NCBI RefSeq assembly: GCF_965279675.1
Contig: NZ_CBDIIJ010000002.1
Location: 1,116,001 to 1,180,000 of the forward strand
DNA: 64,000 bases
From: Mucisphaera sp965279675
Lineage (GTDB): Bacteria; Planctomycetota; Phycisphaerae; Phycisphaerales; Phycisphaeraceae
Direction: 5' to 3'
The notes under the pieces were generated by a model, which did no database searches, was not told the DNA's origin, and saw nothing but the letters and a program-made list of their open reading frames with translations. This document shows, in pieces, positions 54,294-62,807 of this stretch. Made by a program: the position numbers and the translations under genes. Within the stretch, counting starts at the first letter, position 1, and each line of letters begins with the position of its first letter.

Positions 54294-54935
54294 TTATCGC
54301 CGCCGAGTGGCGAGCGCTCCAAGACCCGCCGCCAGCAAAGCGAGGCTGGTCGGTTCTGGCGTCCGGATCTCGGTACCGGGGTTTGTCTCGTAGGCTGCTT
54401 CATAGATGGTGACAGCCGGGAAACCGGAGCTGAAGTGATCGATGTCAAGGCGAAGCCAGCCGAAGCTGGGCCCATCAGGACCTGCACCATCTAGGTCGAT
54501 CTGGAAGCCAAGGAAGTTGCCGATGCCGAAGTTGTTGCTCAGCCCGTAAGCACCAGAGGCCTGAGCACCAGCGCTAGGTTGATTGGTGAGCAGAGACCCG
54601 GGGCCGATATCGACACCTGAACCGAAACTCTCAAGGTTATTGGCGTCACTGCCGGAGGTGAGGGTGTCTAGGTCGCCCGAGAGACCAGTAGGATAGCCGC
54701 CAGAGGCCACACTTCGGATCACTACGTAACCCCCATAGCCACCACCAACGAAGATGCCCATGTCGCGAACGCTGTCAGCGTTGATATCCAGATACGTCCA
54801 GCCGCCTCCGAGTTGCGTGTCGCCGAGGTCAACCGTGACCACCCCTGCCTCGCTGGAGCCTGCCCCAACCGAGAGGCCGAATGCCGCTAGGGCGTAGCGG
54901 CTGAGGTCGACATGCGTCTTTTTTCCGTCTTTCAT
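54294..54935 (-). CDS. Small secreted PEP-CTERM protein
   Basis: The 213-residue product has a signal region (~10-30, ending SSEA-G), a Gly/Ser/Asp-rich beta domain (VDLGDTQLGGGWTYLDIN, FGWLRLDIDHF) and a PEP-CTERM end (TPEPTSLALLAAGLG, TRRR). It resembles the first part of the protein at 50954-52042 but lacks the dockerin-like loops. It is divergent from the XylR-type regulator. No catalytic motif is visible. Confidence 0.78.
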   Translation of the reverse strand: MKDGKKTHVDLSRYALAAFGLSVGAGSSEAGVVTVDLGDTQLGGGWTYLDINADSVRDMGIFVGGGYGGYVVIRSVASGGYPTGLSGDLDTLTSGSDANNLESFGSGVDIGPGSLLTNQPSAGAQASGAYGLSNNFGIGNFLGFQIDLDGAGPDGPSFGWLRLDIDHFSSGFPAVTIYEAAYETNPGTEIRTPEPTSLALLAAGLGALATRRR

Positions 54936-54987
54936 CGATCGTCTCCCCTATAGAGATGAAGTGCGAACAAAGGCACTGAAACTAAGA

Positions 54988-54997
54988 TACGGCCGTA
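54988..54997. promoter_or_regulatory. Palindrome in the divergent region before the XylR-type gene
   Basis: A perfect 10-bp palindrome TACGGCCGTA lies in the 156-bp gap between the divergent PEP-CTERM and regulator genes. It may be a regulator site, but AraC-type proteins usually bind direct repeats, so the support is weak. Confidence 0.2.
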
Positions 54998-55091
54998 CTA
55001 TGCCACAAGCCTACAGCACGGCAACCCGTTTTTTTGTCGCTGCAGGATAAAATATGGTCAACTGGCCCTCGGTTGCTCATATTGGTGTGTG

Positions 55092-56258
55092 ATGAAGAGC
55101 TTAAAGCACATCGCCTTGCTCATTCGCATGGACCGCGCTTTCGACCGTGACATTGCTCAGGGTGTTGGAAGCTATCTACGAGACAATCCGCACTGGAGCG
55201 TCTTCGTAGGAGAGAGTGCTTCCGACGCCTCCTCTGAGATCGCCGACTGGCACGCCGACGGAATCATCGGCGACATCAACGCTTCATGGCCTAGAAGGAT
55301 CGCCGACCGCACCGGGGTCCCACTCGTCGGGTTCGGTGTTCCGACGCCAACCGGTGATTTTGGGGGACGCCCCGTCGTCATGGCTCACCACCACCAGATC
55401 GGTGCCATTGCGGCCAACCACCTTCTCGAAAAGGGCATCAAGCATCTGGCGTACTGCGGCCTCGATACTCTGCCCGAATTCCACTACTCGCTGCTGCGCT
55501 GGCAAGGATTTCGAGATACGACCGAGGCGGCAGGCGGCACCTTTCATCGCTATAAACCGGACCCTAACGTCGCCGGCAACTGGGGGGCCGAACAGGCACG
55601 GCTACGCTCTTGGCTTGTGACTCTGCCCAAGCCGGCCGGAGTATTGGCTCTGTACGACGGTCGCGCCTTGAAGGTCATTGACGCAGCGCGTGTCGAAGGC
55701 ATACGCATCCCTGAAGACATCGCAGTCCTGGGGATCGACAACGATGTGAGCTACTGCCGCGTGTCCGACCCCACGCTTTCCAGTATCGAACCAGGCTCAC
55801 ATCGCATCGGCTACCAGGCCGCGACCGTACTGGATGGGTTGCTCAGCGGCGTAGTCCCGAAGCAAAACATGATGCTGATCCCCCCCGAACGGGTGGTCGA
55901 GCGTAACTCCACCAACACAACGGGTTTCGAGGACGAACAGGTCGCTGAGGGTATACGGTTCATACGTATTCATGCCTGTGATCCGATCACCGTGGATCAG
56001 GTGCTGGACCATATTGGCGCTTCAGTCTCGACCGGACACCGAAAGTTCAAACAGCACCTCGGGCGTTCGATTCATGCCGAGATTAGACGTGTTCAGATGG
56101 AACGTGTCAGGCGGCTCTTGATAGTGACGAACCACCCAATCAAACAGATTGCCTACGAGGCGGGTTTCGAGAACACGAAATACCTCGCACGTGCGTTCCG
56201 CGAAGCGCACGGAACAACACCCAGCGAATTCCGACGCACCAATCAAATGCGTAGTTAA
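55092..56258 (+). CDS. XylR-like regulator: LacI-type sensor fused to AraC-type DNA-binding domain
   Basis: ATG 55092 is preferred over GTG 55089. Residues ~1-275 form a periplasmic-binding-like sensor (HIALLIRMDRAFDRDIAQGVG, IPEDIAVLGIDND, LSSIEPGSHRIGYQAA). Residues ~285-385 are an AraC helix-turn-helix pair (VDQVLDHIGASVSTGHRKFKQHLGRS, IKQIAYEAGFENTKYLARAFREAHGTTPSEFR). This is the XylR architecture used to sense sugars and switch on glycan genes. It is divergent from the PEP-CTERM gene and followed by a broken sugar-binding lipoprotein gene. It probably controls the island's glycan operon; the ligand is unknown. Confidence 0.9.
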   Translation: MKSLKHIALLIRMDRAFDRDIAQGVGSYLRDNPHWSVFVGESASDASSEIADWHADGIIGDINASWPRRIADRTGVPLVGFGVPTPTGDFGGRPVVMAHHHQIGAIAANHLLEKGIKHLAYCGLDTLPEFHYSLLRWQGFRDTTEAAGGTFHRYKPDPNVAGNWGAEQARLRSWLVTLPKPAGVLALYDGRALKVIDAARVEGIRIPEDIAVLGIDNDVSYCRVSDPTLSSIEPGSHRIGYQAATVLDGLLSGVVPKQNMMLIPPERVVERNSTNTTGFEDEQVAEGIRFIRIHACDPITVDQVLDHIGASVSTGHRKFKQHLGRSIHAEIRRVQMERVRRLLIVTNHPIKQIAYEAGFENTKYLARAFREAHGTTPSEFRRTNQMRS

Positions 56259-56375
56259 ACGCTTGACGGCCACTCGCAGAATCGTCTGAATCTATGACCT
56301 GATACGTATTGAAAGCTAGTCCGATTCATTTCGCTTCCCACGAATAAAGCCAGTGAACGCACGGAGCTATCACCC

Positions 56376-56700
56376 ATACTGCTAATACGTCTACCCTCCT
56401 CAGCCCTTCTCGCCGCTATTGCCTGCTTGCTCGGATTCCTCACCGCTTGCGGAGAACAACCCGAACAACGCACCACAGACGGCCGAACTATACTCAACGA
56501 CTGGGAGAAATGGGGTCATTTCGAAGCCGAAGCCATGCATCGTGTAGTAGACGACTACAGCGCTTCCCAGGATCGTGAGCTAGTCAGGTTTCTCTCCATT
56601 AGTTCGATCGATCAGAAAGTCCTCCTCGCCACGGCAGGAGGCAATCCACCCGATATCGCAGGTCTCTGGAGCTAACTTGTACCCAGCTACGCGGAGATTA
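56376..56700 (+). pseudogene. Truncated sugar ABC transporter substrate-binding lipoprotein
   Basis: The frame encodes a lipoprotein signal (LLAAIACLLGFLTACG) and the start of a solute-binding protein (ILNDWEKWGHFEAEAMHRVV, SSIDQKVLLATAGGNPPDIAGLW). A TAA at 56673 interrupts it, yet the family-like sequence LVPSYAE continues past the stop before similarity ends near 56700. At the expected start position the codon is ATA (56376), 9 bases after a GGAG, so the start may also be lost; TTG 56427 is the only later alternative. It follows the XylR-type gene, the usual place for a sugar importer. No permease genes remain. Confidence 0.75.
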
Positions 56701-57000
56701 CCTTCCCCAGCGAATCCCGAAACCAAGCAGCACCTGGTCAATGCAGTAGGGCTGGCACATCGCCGGCTGGAGGAGATGACCGAATCGAGAACCACGACGG
56801 CCGACTACGCAACGAAGATCGGGCTCCACAAAGCCCGGGTCCAGAAGCTCCTACCCCTGACGTATCTGGGACCACAGATTCTCAAAGCGGTCCTCACCGG
56901 GACACTCTCACCCCGGATCACACTGAACGATCTGCTGCAAGCGGCCCGCCACCTCGACTGGGATCAGCAGGCCAAAATGCTTGGTCTCGCGTTCTGAGTA
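56701..57000 (+). pseudogene. C-terminal fragment of a serine recombinase
   Basis: In another frame (open from 56677) the sequence reads LVNAVGLAHRRLEEM, then ADYATKIGLHKARVQKLLPLTYLGPQILKAVLTG and LDWDQQAKMLGLAF with a TGA stop. This matches the C-terminal DNA-binding tail of large serine recombinases (phage integrase or resolvase-like). The catalytic N-terminal domain is absent. It abuts the broken lipoprotein gene and lies ~200 bp from tRNA-Ser, so it is probably debris from an integration event. Confidence 0.7.
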
Positions 57001-57208
57001 CGCCATAACCAAGTGCTCTTTGGGGGAGGCATACGAACCTGCGGTCGTCAGATAGACACCTTCGAAATCGCCCCGAGAGACACTTCGGTGATACCACCGA
57101 GATTCCCGCGATCGGCCCCTCTGCAAAGGTGTAGAGATACTGAAATACGCCGCATATTCGGCCCATAGACCTGAAATAAGCTCGGTCTCTGATTATCTGA
57201 GTCTCAAG

Positions 57209-57299
57209 CGGAGAGGGCGGGATTCGAACCCGCGGTAGGGAAGTTAATCCCTACGACGATTTAGCAAACCGTTGCCTTCAGCCGCTCGGCCACCTCTCC
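57209..57299 (-). tRNA. tRNA-Ser (anticodon GCT)
   Basis: On the minus strand the sequence starts GGAGAGGTGGCCGAG and ends with the T-arm GGGTTCGAATCCC and acceptor CCTCTCC plus discriminator G. The anticodon loop TTTGCTAAA (anticodon at 57263-57265) gives GCT, reading AGC/AGT serine codons. A long variable arm (GTAGGGA / TCCCTAC) is typical of class II serine tRNA. CCA is not encoded. Its 3' end faces the island to the left, the usual side for integration. Confidence 0.95.
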
Positions 57300-57404
57300 A
57301 AAGGTGCCGCCAGCCAAAATCGACCAGCGGTGGCACAAGCCATAGCATAACGCCGTCTCCCCCCGACTCAAAGCCCAGCAACACCCCCGCCGAAAGCCAT
57401 CCAA

Positions 57405-58184
57405 ATGACCAGAAGCCTCACCCTCATCGCCCTCACCCTCCTCCTCACCACCACCCTCCTCACCGCCGATCACCACCAGCCCACGAATGCCAAACAGTCC
57501 CCCGCACGCCTCGAAACCACCATCCAGAAAGACCTCAGCCTCAACTACCTCATCGCCCTCCCCACCGGCTACCACGCCAGCCCCGACCAGACATGGCCCC
57601 TCATCCTCTTCCTCCACGGAGCCGGCGAACGAGGCGACGACCTCAACAAAGTCAAAGCCTGGGGACCCCCAAAGAAAATCGAAGAAGGCATGCCCATCCC
57701 CGCCATTGTCGTCAGCCCCCAGTGCCCCCAGGACAGCTGGTGGCCCGACGAAGTCGATGCCCTCCACGCACTCCTCGACCAGATCGAACAAACCCACAAC
57801 GTCGACCCCGACCGCATCATCGTCACCGGACTCAGCATGGGCGGCTTCGGCACCTGGTCCCTCGTCGGTTCAGAACCCGACCGCTTCGCCGCCGCCGCAC
57901 CCATCTGTGGCGGGGCCACCTGGAACGACGCCCGAACCATCGGACAACACCAGGTCCCTCTCTGGAACTTCCATGGCGAAGCCGACAACGTCGTCCCCAT
58001 CGACGAATCACTACGCGCCATGAAACGCGTCCGCGCCGCCGGACACACCACCGCCAAACTCACCATCTACCCCAACGGCAACCACGGCGCCTGGATCCCC
58101 GCCTACAACGACCCCGAACTCTGGACCTGGATGCTCAACCAGAACCGCGCCGACCGACTCGCCGAAGAAACATCCAACGAATAA
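57405..58184 (+). CDS. Secreted alpha/beta-hydrolase, phospholipase/carboxylesterase-like
   Basis: The 259-residue product has a signal peptide (~1-22) and the fold landmarks LILFLHGAGERGDD (oxyanion-hole region), GLSMGGFGTW with nucleophile Ser144, NFHGEADNVVPID (acid Asp region) and NGNHGAW (catalytic His). This matches the family of secreted esterases often annotated as phospholipase/carboxylesterase or poly(3-hydroxybutyrate) depolymerase-like. In polymer-degrading bacteria such enzymes can remove acetyl or feruloyl groups from glycans. Substrate is unknown. It is the first gene right of the tRNA, where the C-rich base composition returns. Confidence 0.85.
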   Translation: MTRSLTLIALTLLLTTTLLTADHHQPTNAKQSPARLETTIQKDLSLNYLIALPTGYHASPDQTWPLILFLHGAGERGDDLNKVKAWGPPKKIEEGMPIPAIVVSPQCPQDSWWPDEVDALHALLDQIEQTHNVDPDRIIVTGLSMGGFGTWSLVGSEPDRFAAAAPICGGATWNDARTIGQHQVPLWNFHGEADNVVPIDESLRAMKRVRAAGHTTAKLTIYPNGNHGAWIPAYNDPELWTWMLNQNRADRLAEETSNE

Positions 58185-58336
58185 GCACGACGAGCCACAG
58201 ATGACCAACGAACGCACCCTACGCCCCCGCTTCCCCAGATCCACAACCACCAAAACCCACTTGGCGTATCCGAATGAACGCCGTACAATCGGGCCTCGCC
58301 TGTAACACTATCACCTGTTCAAAGAGGGAAGAATCC

Positions 58337-58996
58337 ATGAACAAGCTCCACCTGACCGCTGCGCTCGCCGCCGCACTCACCACCGCCCACGCCGCCTCCG
58401 CCGCCGTCTCGGTCTACGGACCCACCGGCCCCACCGACGGCACCGAGGCCGACTTCAACACCCTGTTCCCCGTCACCACCCCCATCGACTTCGACGCCGT
58501 CGCCGCAGGCACCACCCTCGAAGTCCCAGGCGGCCTCGATGACGGCAACGGCCCGCCCCTCGAATCCCCCATCGCCTTCGACGACTTCACCCTCACCATC
58601 GTTGGAAACAACAACACCTTCGACGACACCTTCGTCTCCACCGCCACCGAGCTAGGCGTCGGCCTCTTCGATGGCGAGCACGAAACCGTCACCCTCACCT
58701 TCAACGACCCCATCCTCGCCTTCGCCGCCACCTTCGAATCCCCCGCATCCTCCAACGGCTTCGAAATCACCATCGATGGCACCGAAGTCGACACCTTCCC
58801 CCTCTTCCTCCCAGGCGGCGGGCAGGGCCAGCAGTTCCTCGGCCTCGCCAGCGACACCCCCTTCACCACTGTCACCTTCACCTCGGCCTTCGGCGGCGAA
58901 ACCTTCTTTATCGACAACGCCGTCATCGCCATCCCCGAACCCGCCTCCCTCGCCCTCCTGAGCCTCGGAGCCCTCGCCCTCCGCCGCTCGAAGTAA
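58337..58996 (+). CDS. Secreted PEP-CTERM protein
   Basis: The frame opens at 58274, but ATG 58337 has AGAGGGAAG upstream and starts a signal peptide (MNKLHLTAALAAALTTAHAA). The ~170-residue mature domain is rich in Phe, Thr and Asp with short strands (DFDAVAAGTT, TLTFNDPILAFAATF, TFFIDNAVIA) and resembles a beta-sandwich seen in many PEP-CTERM proteins. It ends IPEPASLALLSLGALALRRSK. No enzymatic motif is visible. A bidirectional terminator follows. Confidence 0.82.
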   Translation: MNKLHLTAALAAALTTAHAASAAVSVYGPTGPTDGTEADFNTLFPVTTPIDFDAVAAGTTLEVPGGLDDGNGPPLESPIAFDDFTLTIVGNNNTFDDTFVSTATELGVGLFDGEHETVTLTFNDPILAFAATFESPASSNGFEITIDGTEVDTFPLFLPGGGQGQQFLGLASDTPFTTVTFTSAFGGETFFIDNAVIAIPEPASLALLSLGALALRRSK

Positions 58997-59020
58997 TCAG
59001 CACCAAACCCAAAAACAAAA

Positions 59021-59048
59021 AGCCCGGCCAACCAAGGCCGGGCTTTTT
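59021..59048. terminator. Bidirectional intrinsic terminator
   Basis: A perfect 9-bp stem AGCCCGGCC / GGCCGGGCT (59021-59029, 59036-59044) with a 6-base loop is flanked by T residues on the right and A residues on the left. It can therefore end both the PEP-CTERM gene and the converging pseudopilin gene. Confidence 0.9.
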
Positions 59049-59069
59049 CATGCCGTCATCAATTAAGCA

Positions 59070-60053
59070 TCAGTCCGCATACCGGAACAACGTATTCCCA
59101 TTCCGGTCCGTTTCTTCAACCAAACGCGGATAGAACTGCGAATAAAAACCACGGTTAGGCGGGGCGTTGTAACTACCCACCTGCGTGTCAATGTAATCAG
59201 GCCCCGCCTGCACAAACTCCACATGACCATCCATGAAGCCAACGTTCGCCCCACCCCCAACCACCGTTTCGTCCTCCGAACGCTTGAACGACTTCACGTG
59301 GTTGTCCGTAAACGCATCACCGCCAGAAACATCCGCATCCGGAAAGTCATTCTGACCCGCTTCGTCCGAATCAAAAATCAGCATCCCCTTGCTCGGATTC
59401 CGGAACCATCGCTCCGTCTTCACCCGGTCATCACCACCCGCCCGGTGCGAGGTCGCATTCCCGGAACCCGCCATCCGAATCGATAACGGGTCATCCGAAC
59501 CCGACACCACCATCCCATCCGGATACGTCCCGCCATCCGCCCAACCCCAGATCTCATAACTATGACCCGAACGATCCGGATTAGGCGACCCACTCCGAGC
59601 CGCCGTTGTCATCACCACACGAGGGGCCCGGGCCAGAAAACGATTACTGCCACTCCCCAGTACACGCGTATCGACCTGCTCATCCACAAAATCATTCGTC
59701 GACGGACAGATCAGGATGTTGTACTGATCGCCCCCGAGATACCCAGACACATTTCTAAAGCCACCACCACCAACCAATTCACGACGCTCATGGCTATATA
59801 AATGCAGGAAGTTGTCGTCGGAGTCATCAGAGGTCTCACCAATGAACACCCCAAACTCATCGTCCAACGCGAACGCCACCGAAGCCCCCACCAGACTCCG
59901 GATGTTCGTCGAACACTGCAGCCGCCTCGCCGTATCCCGCGCCGCCCCCAACGCCGGCAGCAGAATCCCGATCAGCAACGCGATGATCGAAATCACCACC
60001 AGCAGCTCGATCAACGTAAACCCATAAACCGATCGCCGAAACGATGTAACCAT
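59070..60053 (-). CDS. Pseudopilin-like protein with prepilin N-terminus
   Basis: The frame extends to 60173; ATG 60053 gives a short leader MVTSFRRSVYG before FTLIELLVVISIIALLIGIL. The remaining ~290 residues form a Gly/Asp/Ser-rich soluble domain (LICPSTNDFVDEQ, GMLIFDSDEAGQ, VGFMDGHVEFVQ). The last motif is shared with DUF1559-like planctomycete pseudopilins. It converges on the PEP-CTERM gene at the terminator and is divergent from the M14 carboxypeptidase gene. Unlike the other two pseudopilins of the window it is not inside a glycosidase cluster. Confidence 0.8.
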   Translation of the reverse strand: MVTSFRRSVYGFTLIELLVVISIIALLIGILLPALGAARDTARRLQCSTNIRSLVGASVAFALDDEFGVFIGETSDDSDDNFLHLYSHERRELVGGGGFRNVSGYLGGDQYNILICPSTNDFVDEQVDTRVLGSGSNRFLARAPRVVMTTAARSGSPNPDRSGHSYEIWGWADGGTYPDGMVVSGSDDPLSIRMAGSGNATSHRAGGDDRVKTERWFRNPSKGMLIFDSDEAGQNDFPDADVSGGDAFTDNHVKSFKRSEDETVVGGGANVGFMDGHVEFVQAGPDYIDTQVGSYNAPPNRGFYSQFYPRLVEETDRNGNTLFRYAD

Positions 60054-60328
60054 GTTCCATGGCCTCCAGAGTGCTGCACCGCTCTTCATGTCCCAGGCAG
60101 GCCAACCCACGCTGCCCGGATGAGCCCGGGAAAACCCAGCAACCCAATGCGGGGGGGGTGGGGAGGGACACAAAAAAAGCCGGCGACAGCCAGCTTATGC
60201 TCAGTCAGAAGCCCGGCAGCCGCCGAACCCTGCATCTTGTACCGCGTAAGTTTACCGTTTAACCCCTCTAGGGCCAACCCCCAGTGAACGACGTACAAAA
60301 GCCCGAGCCTCGAACCGGACACCCAACC

Positions 60329-61921
60329 ATGACCACCACCCTCCGCCAACTGCTCCTGCTTGCCGTCATCCTTCTCGCCACAAGCGCACCCCTCCACGCC
60401 CAAACCACCCCCGACTGGGTCACCCAGACCCCCAACCTCACCGAGATCACACCCTTCGAAGCCGAAAACCGCCTCCTCGACAGCCTCCCCACCCGCCCAG
60501 GCGTCGCCGTCACCACCGCCGGCCGCTCCGTTGAAAATCGCCCCATCCGCGTCGTCCACTTCCATCGACCCGCAGACACCCTCCCCACTGCCGCCAACCC
60601 CAGCCCCGCCCGACCCTTCACCATCCTCCTCATCGGCCTCCAGCATGGCGACGAGCCCGCTGGCCGCGAAGCCCTCCTCACCCTCATCACCGACCTCACC
60701 AACCACCCCGACCGACTCCCGCCCAACACCGACCTCTGGATCCTCCCCACCGCCAACCCCGACGGCCTCGTCAACAACACCCGACGCAACGCCAACAACG
60801 TCGACCTCAACCGCGACCACCAGATCCTCAGCCAACCCGAAACCCAAACCCTCCACCGACTCGCACGAACCCTCACCCCCGACCTTATCGTCGATGCCCA
60901 CGAGTTCCGCCGCGACACCTCCGACTACACCAACCAGGGCTGGCTCGAATGGCCCCTCATCATGCTCGACACCGCCAACCACCCCCTCCTCCCACTGCCC
61001 GTCTACACCCACGGCCTCCAACTCATCGAATCCGCCAAACCCCTCATGCAGACCCACGCCGTCAACTACGCCCGCTACCTCATCGGCGACGCACCACCCC
61101 AAGGCGAACTCCGCTTCAGCACCCTCGACCCCGACGACGCCCGCAACGGACTCGCCTTCCACGCCGGACTCAGCTTCATCATCGAGTCAGGTATCTACCG
61201 CCAGCACCCCAACCCCCAGCACAACCTCACCGAACGCACCCGCGCCTACCGACTCCTCTTCCACCACCTCATCACCGCCCACACCCGCCACCCCAATCTC
61301 ATCCCCCAGATCCGCGCCGCCGCCAACCAGCCCCTCCCCAACACCATCCCCACCAACACCCTCTGGGCCGAAGCCCTCCCCGAATCACCCGACGCCACAC
61401 CACCCGCCACCCCCACCATCCCCGTCATCGACCAGGCCACCGGCGAAACCCTCAACGTCCCCGCACCCGGCTTCCGCACCACCCGCGTCATCAAGCAACG
61501 CGTCCAAACCCCACGCACCTACCTCATCCCCGCCCAACACGCCCCCGCCTACCGCCAACTCCTCGACCACCACGCCATCCCCTACACCATCCACCCCACA
61601 CCCGCCGACCCTCCCCACCACCTCATCGAAGCCGTCCGCCTCATCACCGTCTCCACCAACTACGACAACCTCTACCACCGCTACGACGGCCTACAACAAA
61701 CCCAGGTTCTCACCCCCACACCCAGCCACACCGAACTCGGCCTCGACCAGCCCGGCGCCCTCAGGATCGACCTCCGCACCATGACCCCCCGCGACGCCCG
61801 CCGAACCATCGCCATCCTCGAACCCCGTATGGCCTTCGGCCTCTACCAATGGCCCACCTACCGCCAAGCCATCAACCCCCAAACCAACCTCATCCCCGTC
61901 TACCGCATCCTCCCCGAGTAA
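60329..61921 (+). CDS. Secreted M14-family zinc carboxypeptidase
   Basis: ATG 60329 starts a signal peptide (MTTTLRQLLLLAVILL, cleavage near residue 24). Zinc ligands are seen as His106 and Glu109 in GLQHGDEPAG and His191 in VDAHEFRRD. Arg and Asn substrate residues occur in RRNANNVDLNRD, and the catalytic Glu286 in SFIIESGIYR. The ~320-residue catalytic domain is followed by ~190 residues of unassigned C-terminal sequence. M14 enzymes remove C-terminal residues or cut peptidoglycan peptides. It is probably periplasmic or secreted. Its stop is 4 bp from the end of the converging esterase gene. Confidence 0.9.
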   Translation: MTTTLRQLLLLAVILLATSAPLHAQTTPDWVTQTPNLTEITPFEAENRLLDSLPTRPGVAVTTAGRSVENRPIRVVHFHRPADTLPTAANPSPARPFTILLIGLQHGDEPAGREALLTLITDLTNHPDRLPPNTDLWILPTANPDGLVNNTRRNANNVDLNRDHQILSQPETQTLHRLARTLTPDLIVDAHEFRRDTSDYTNQGWLEWPLIMLDTANHPLLPLPVYTHGLQLIESAKPLMQTHAVNYARYLIGDAPPQGELRFSTLDPDDARNGLAFHAGLSFIIESGIYRQHPNPQHNLTERTRAYRLLFHHLITAHTRHPNLIPQIRAAANQPLPNTIPTNTLWAEALPESPDATPPATPTIPVIDQATGETLNVPAPGFRTTRVIKQRVQTPRTYLIPAQHAPAYRQLLDHHAIPYTIHPTPADPPHHLIEAVRLITVSTNYDNLYHRYDGLQQTQVLTPTPSHTELGLDQPGALRIDLRTMTPRDARRTIAILEPRMAFGLYQWPTYRQAINPQTNLIPVYRILPE

Positions 61922-61925
61922 ACCA

Positions 61926-62765
61926 CTACTCACCCGCCATCAGCGTCTTCACAAAACGCAGCAGCAACCCATGCGCCGGCCTCTCCACACCCGCATGGTC
62001 AAACCCCTCCAGCTCATACAACTCCGTCCGCTCGTGTCCCGACAGCTTCATCATCCGGGCGAAGTACGCGTTCTCCTCATACCGACCCAGCAACTCCAGC
62101 TCCCGATCACCCGTCACGATCATCAAAGCCGGCGCGTCACCCCGCACATGAAACACCGGCGCCAGGTCATCCACCTCCGCCCGCAACCGATCCCCACCCC
62201 GCTCCTCCCGCACCGTCACATGCGTGATCGCCTGACCACTCAACGACGCAATCCCCAACAGCCGATCCGCATCCACACCCTCCGCCGCCAACCACCGACG
62301 ATCCAGCCCGATCATCGCCACGAGATACCCACCCGCCGAAGCCCCCGCCACAATCACCCGATCCGGATCACCACCATAAGCCTCGATGTGCTCAAACACC
62401 CAAGCCACCGCCGCCGCCGCATCCTCTATGTAAGCAGGTGCCTCCACCTCCGGGTTCAGCCGGTAGTCCACCGCCACCACCGCAAACCCCTGCCTTAGCA
62501 ACTCCCCCGGCACGTACCGCTGCCCCATCCGCAGCCCGCCCGCATGAAACCAAACCACCGTGGTAAACCCCTCCACTCCCTCCGGGTAATACACATCCAG
62601 CCGACAACGCTCCCGCGCATACGCCGCCGCCTCATCCGGCATCTCCACCACCTCCCGGTAAAGCACATCCCGCTCCCAGCCGTACCCCTGCACAACCGCC
62701 TCCTCTGCCAAAACCCAGCACCCGCCAACCACCACGAGCAACACCAAACCAGCCAGAATCCGCAT
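61926..62765 (-). CDS. Alpha/beta-hydrolase esterase, probable lipoprotein
   Basis: ATG 62765 starts MRILAGLVLLVVVGGCW, a lipoprotein-type signal with Cys16 after V-G-G. The fold shows VWFHAGG (oxyanion hole, HGGG-like), GASAGGYL with nucleophile Ser143, DRELELLGRY (acid region) and GFDHAG (catalytic His). The protein resembles BD-FAE or hormone-sensitive-lipase-type carboxylesterases. Substrate is unknown; acyl-glycan or small-ester deacetylation is plausible given the surroundings. It converges on the M14 gene with 4 bp between stops. Confidence 0.85.
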   Translation of the reverse strand: MRILAGLVLLVVVGGCWVLAEEAVVQGYGWERDVLYREVVEMPDEAAAYARERCRLDVYYPEGVEGFTTVVWFHAGGLRMGQRYVPGELLRQGFAVVAVDYRLNPEVEAPAYIEDAAAAVAWVFEHIEAYGGDPDRVIVAGASAGGYLVAMIGLDRRWLAAEGVDADRLLGIASLSGQAITHVTVREERGGDRLRAEVDDLAPVFHVRGDAPALMIVTGDRELELLGRYEENAYFARMMKLSGHERTELYELEGFDHAGVERPAHGLLLRFVKTLMAGE

Positions 62766-62807
62766 AAGCAACTCCATGCCGCAGGACCAAAAATAGCATA
62801 AACGCTA

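Noticed and set aside
57209..57299. Direct repeat of the tRNA 3' end as attL at the island's left edge
   Set aside because: A search by eye near 43.8-45.7 kb found only short TTCGAACC-like matches inside the transposase gene, too weak to call an attachment site.
57272..58204. 310-codon plus-strand frame
   Set aside because: It overlaps the tRNA edge and the esterase gene in another frame and encodes an Arg/Pro/His-rich product typical of a GC-rich shadow.
60086..61162. Long Gly/Val-rich minus-strand frame and a 474-codon Ser/Pro-rich plus-strand frame over the M14 gene
   Set aside because: Both are shadows of the M14 carboxypeptidase gene, whose zinc ligands and signal peptide are clear.
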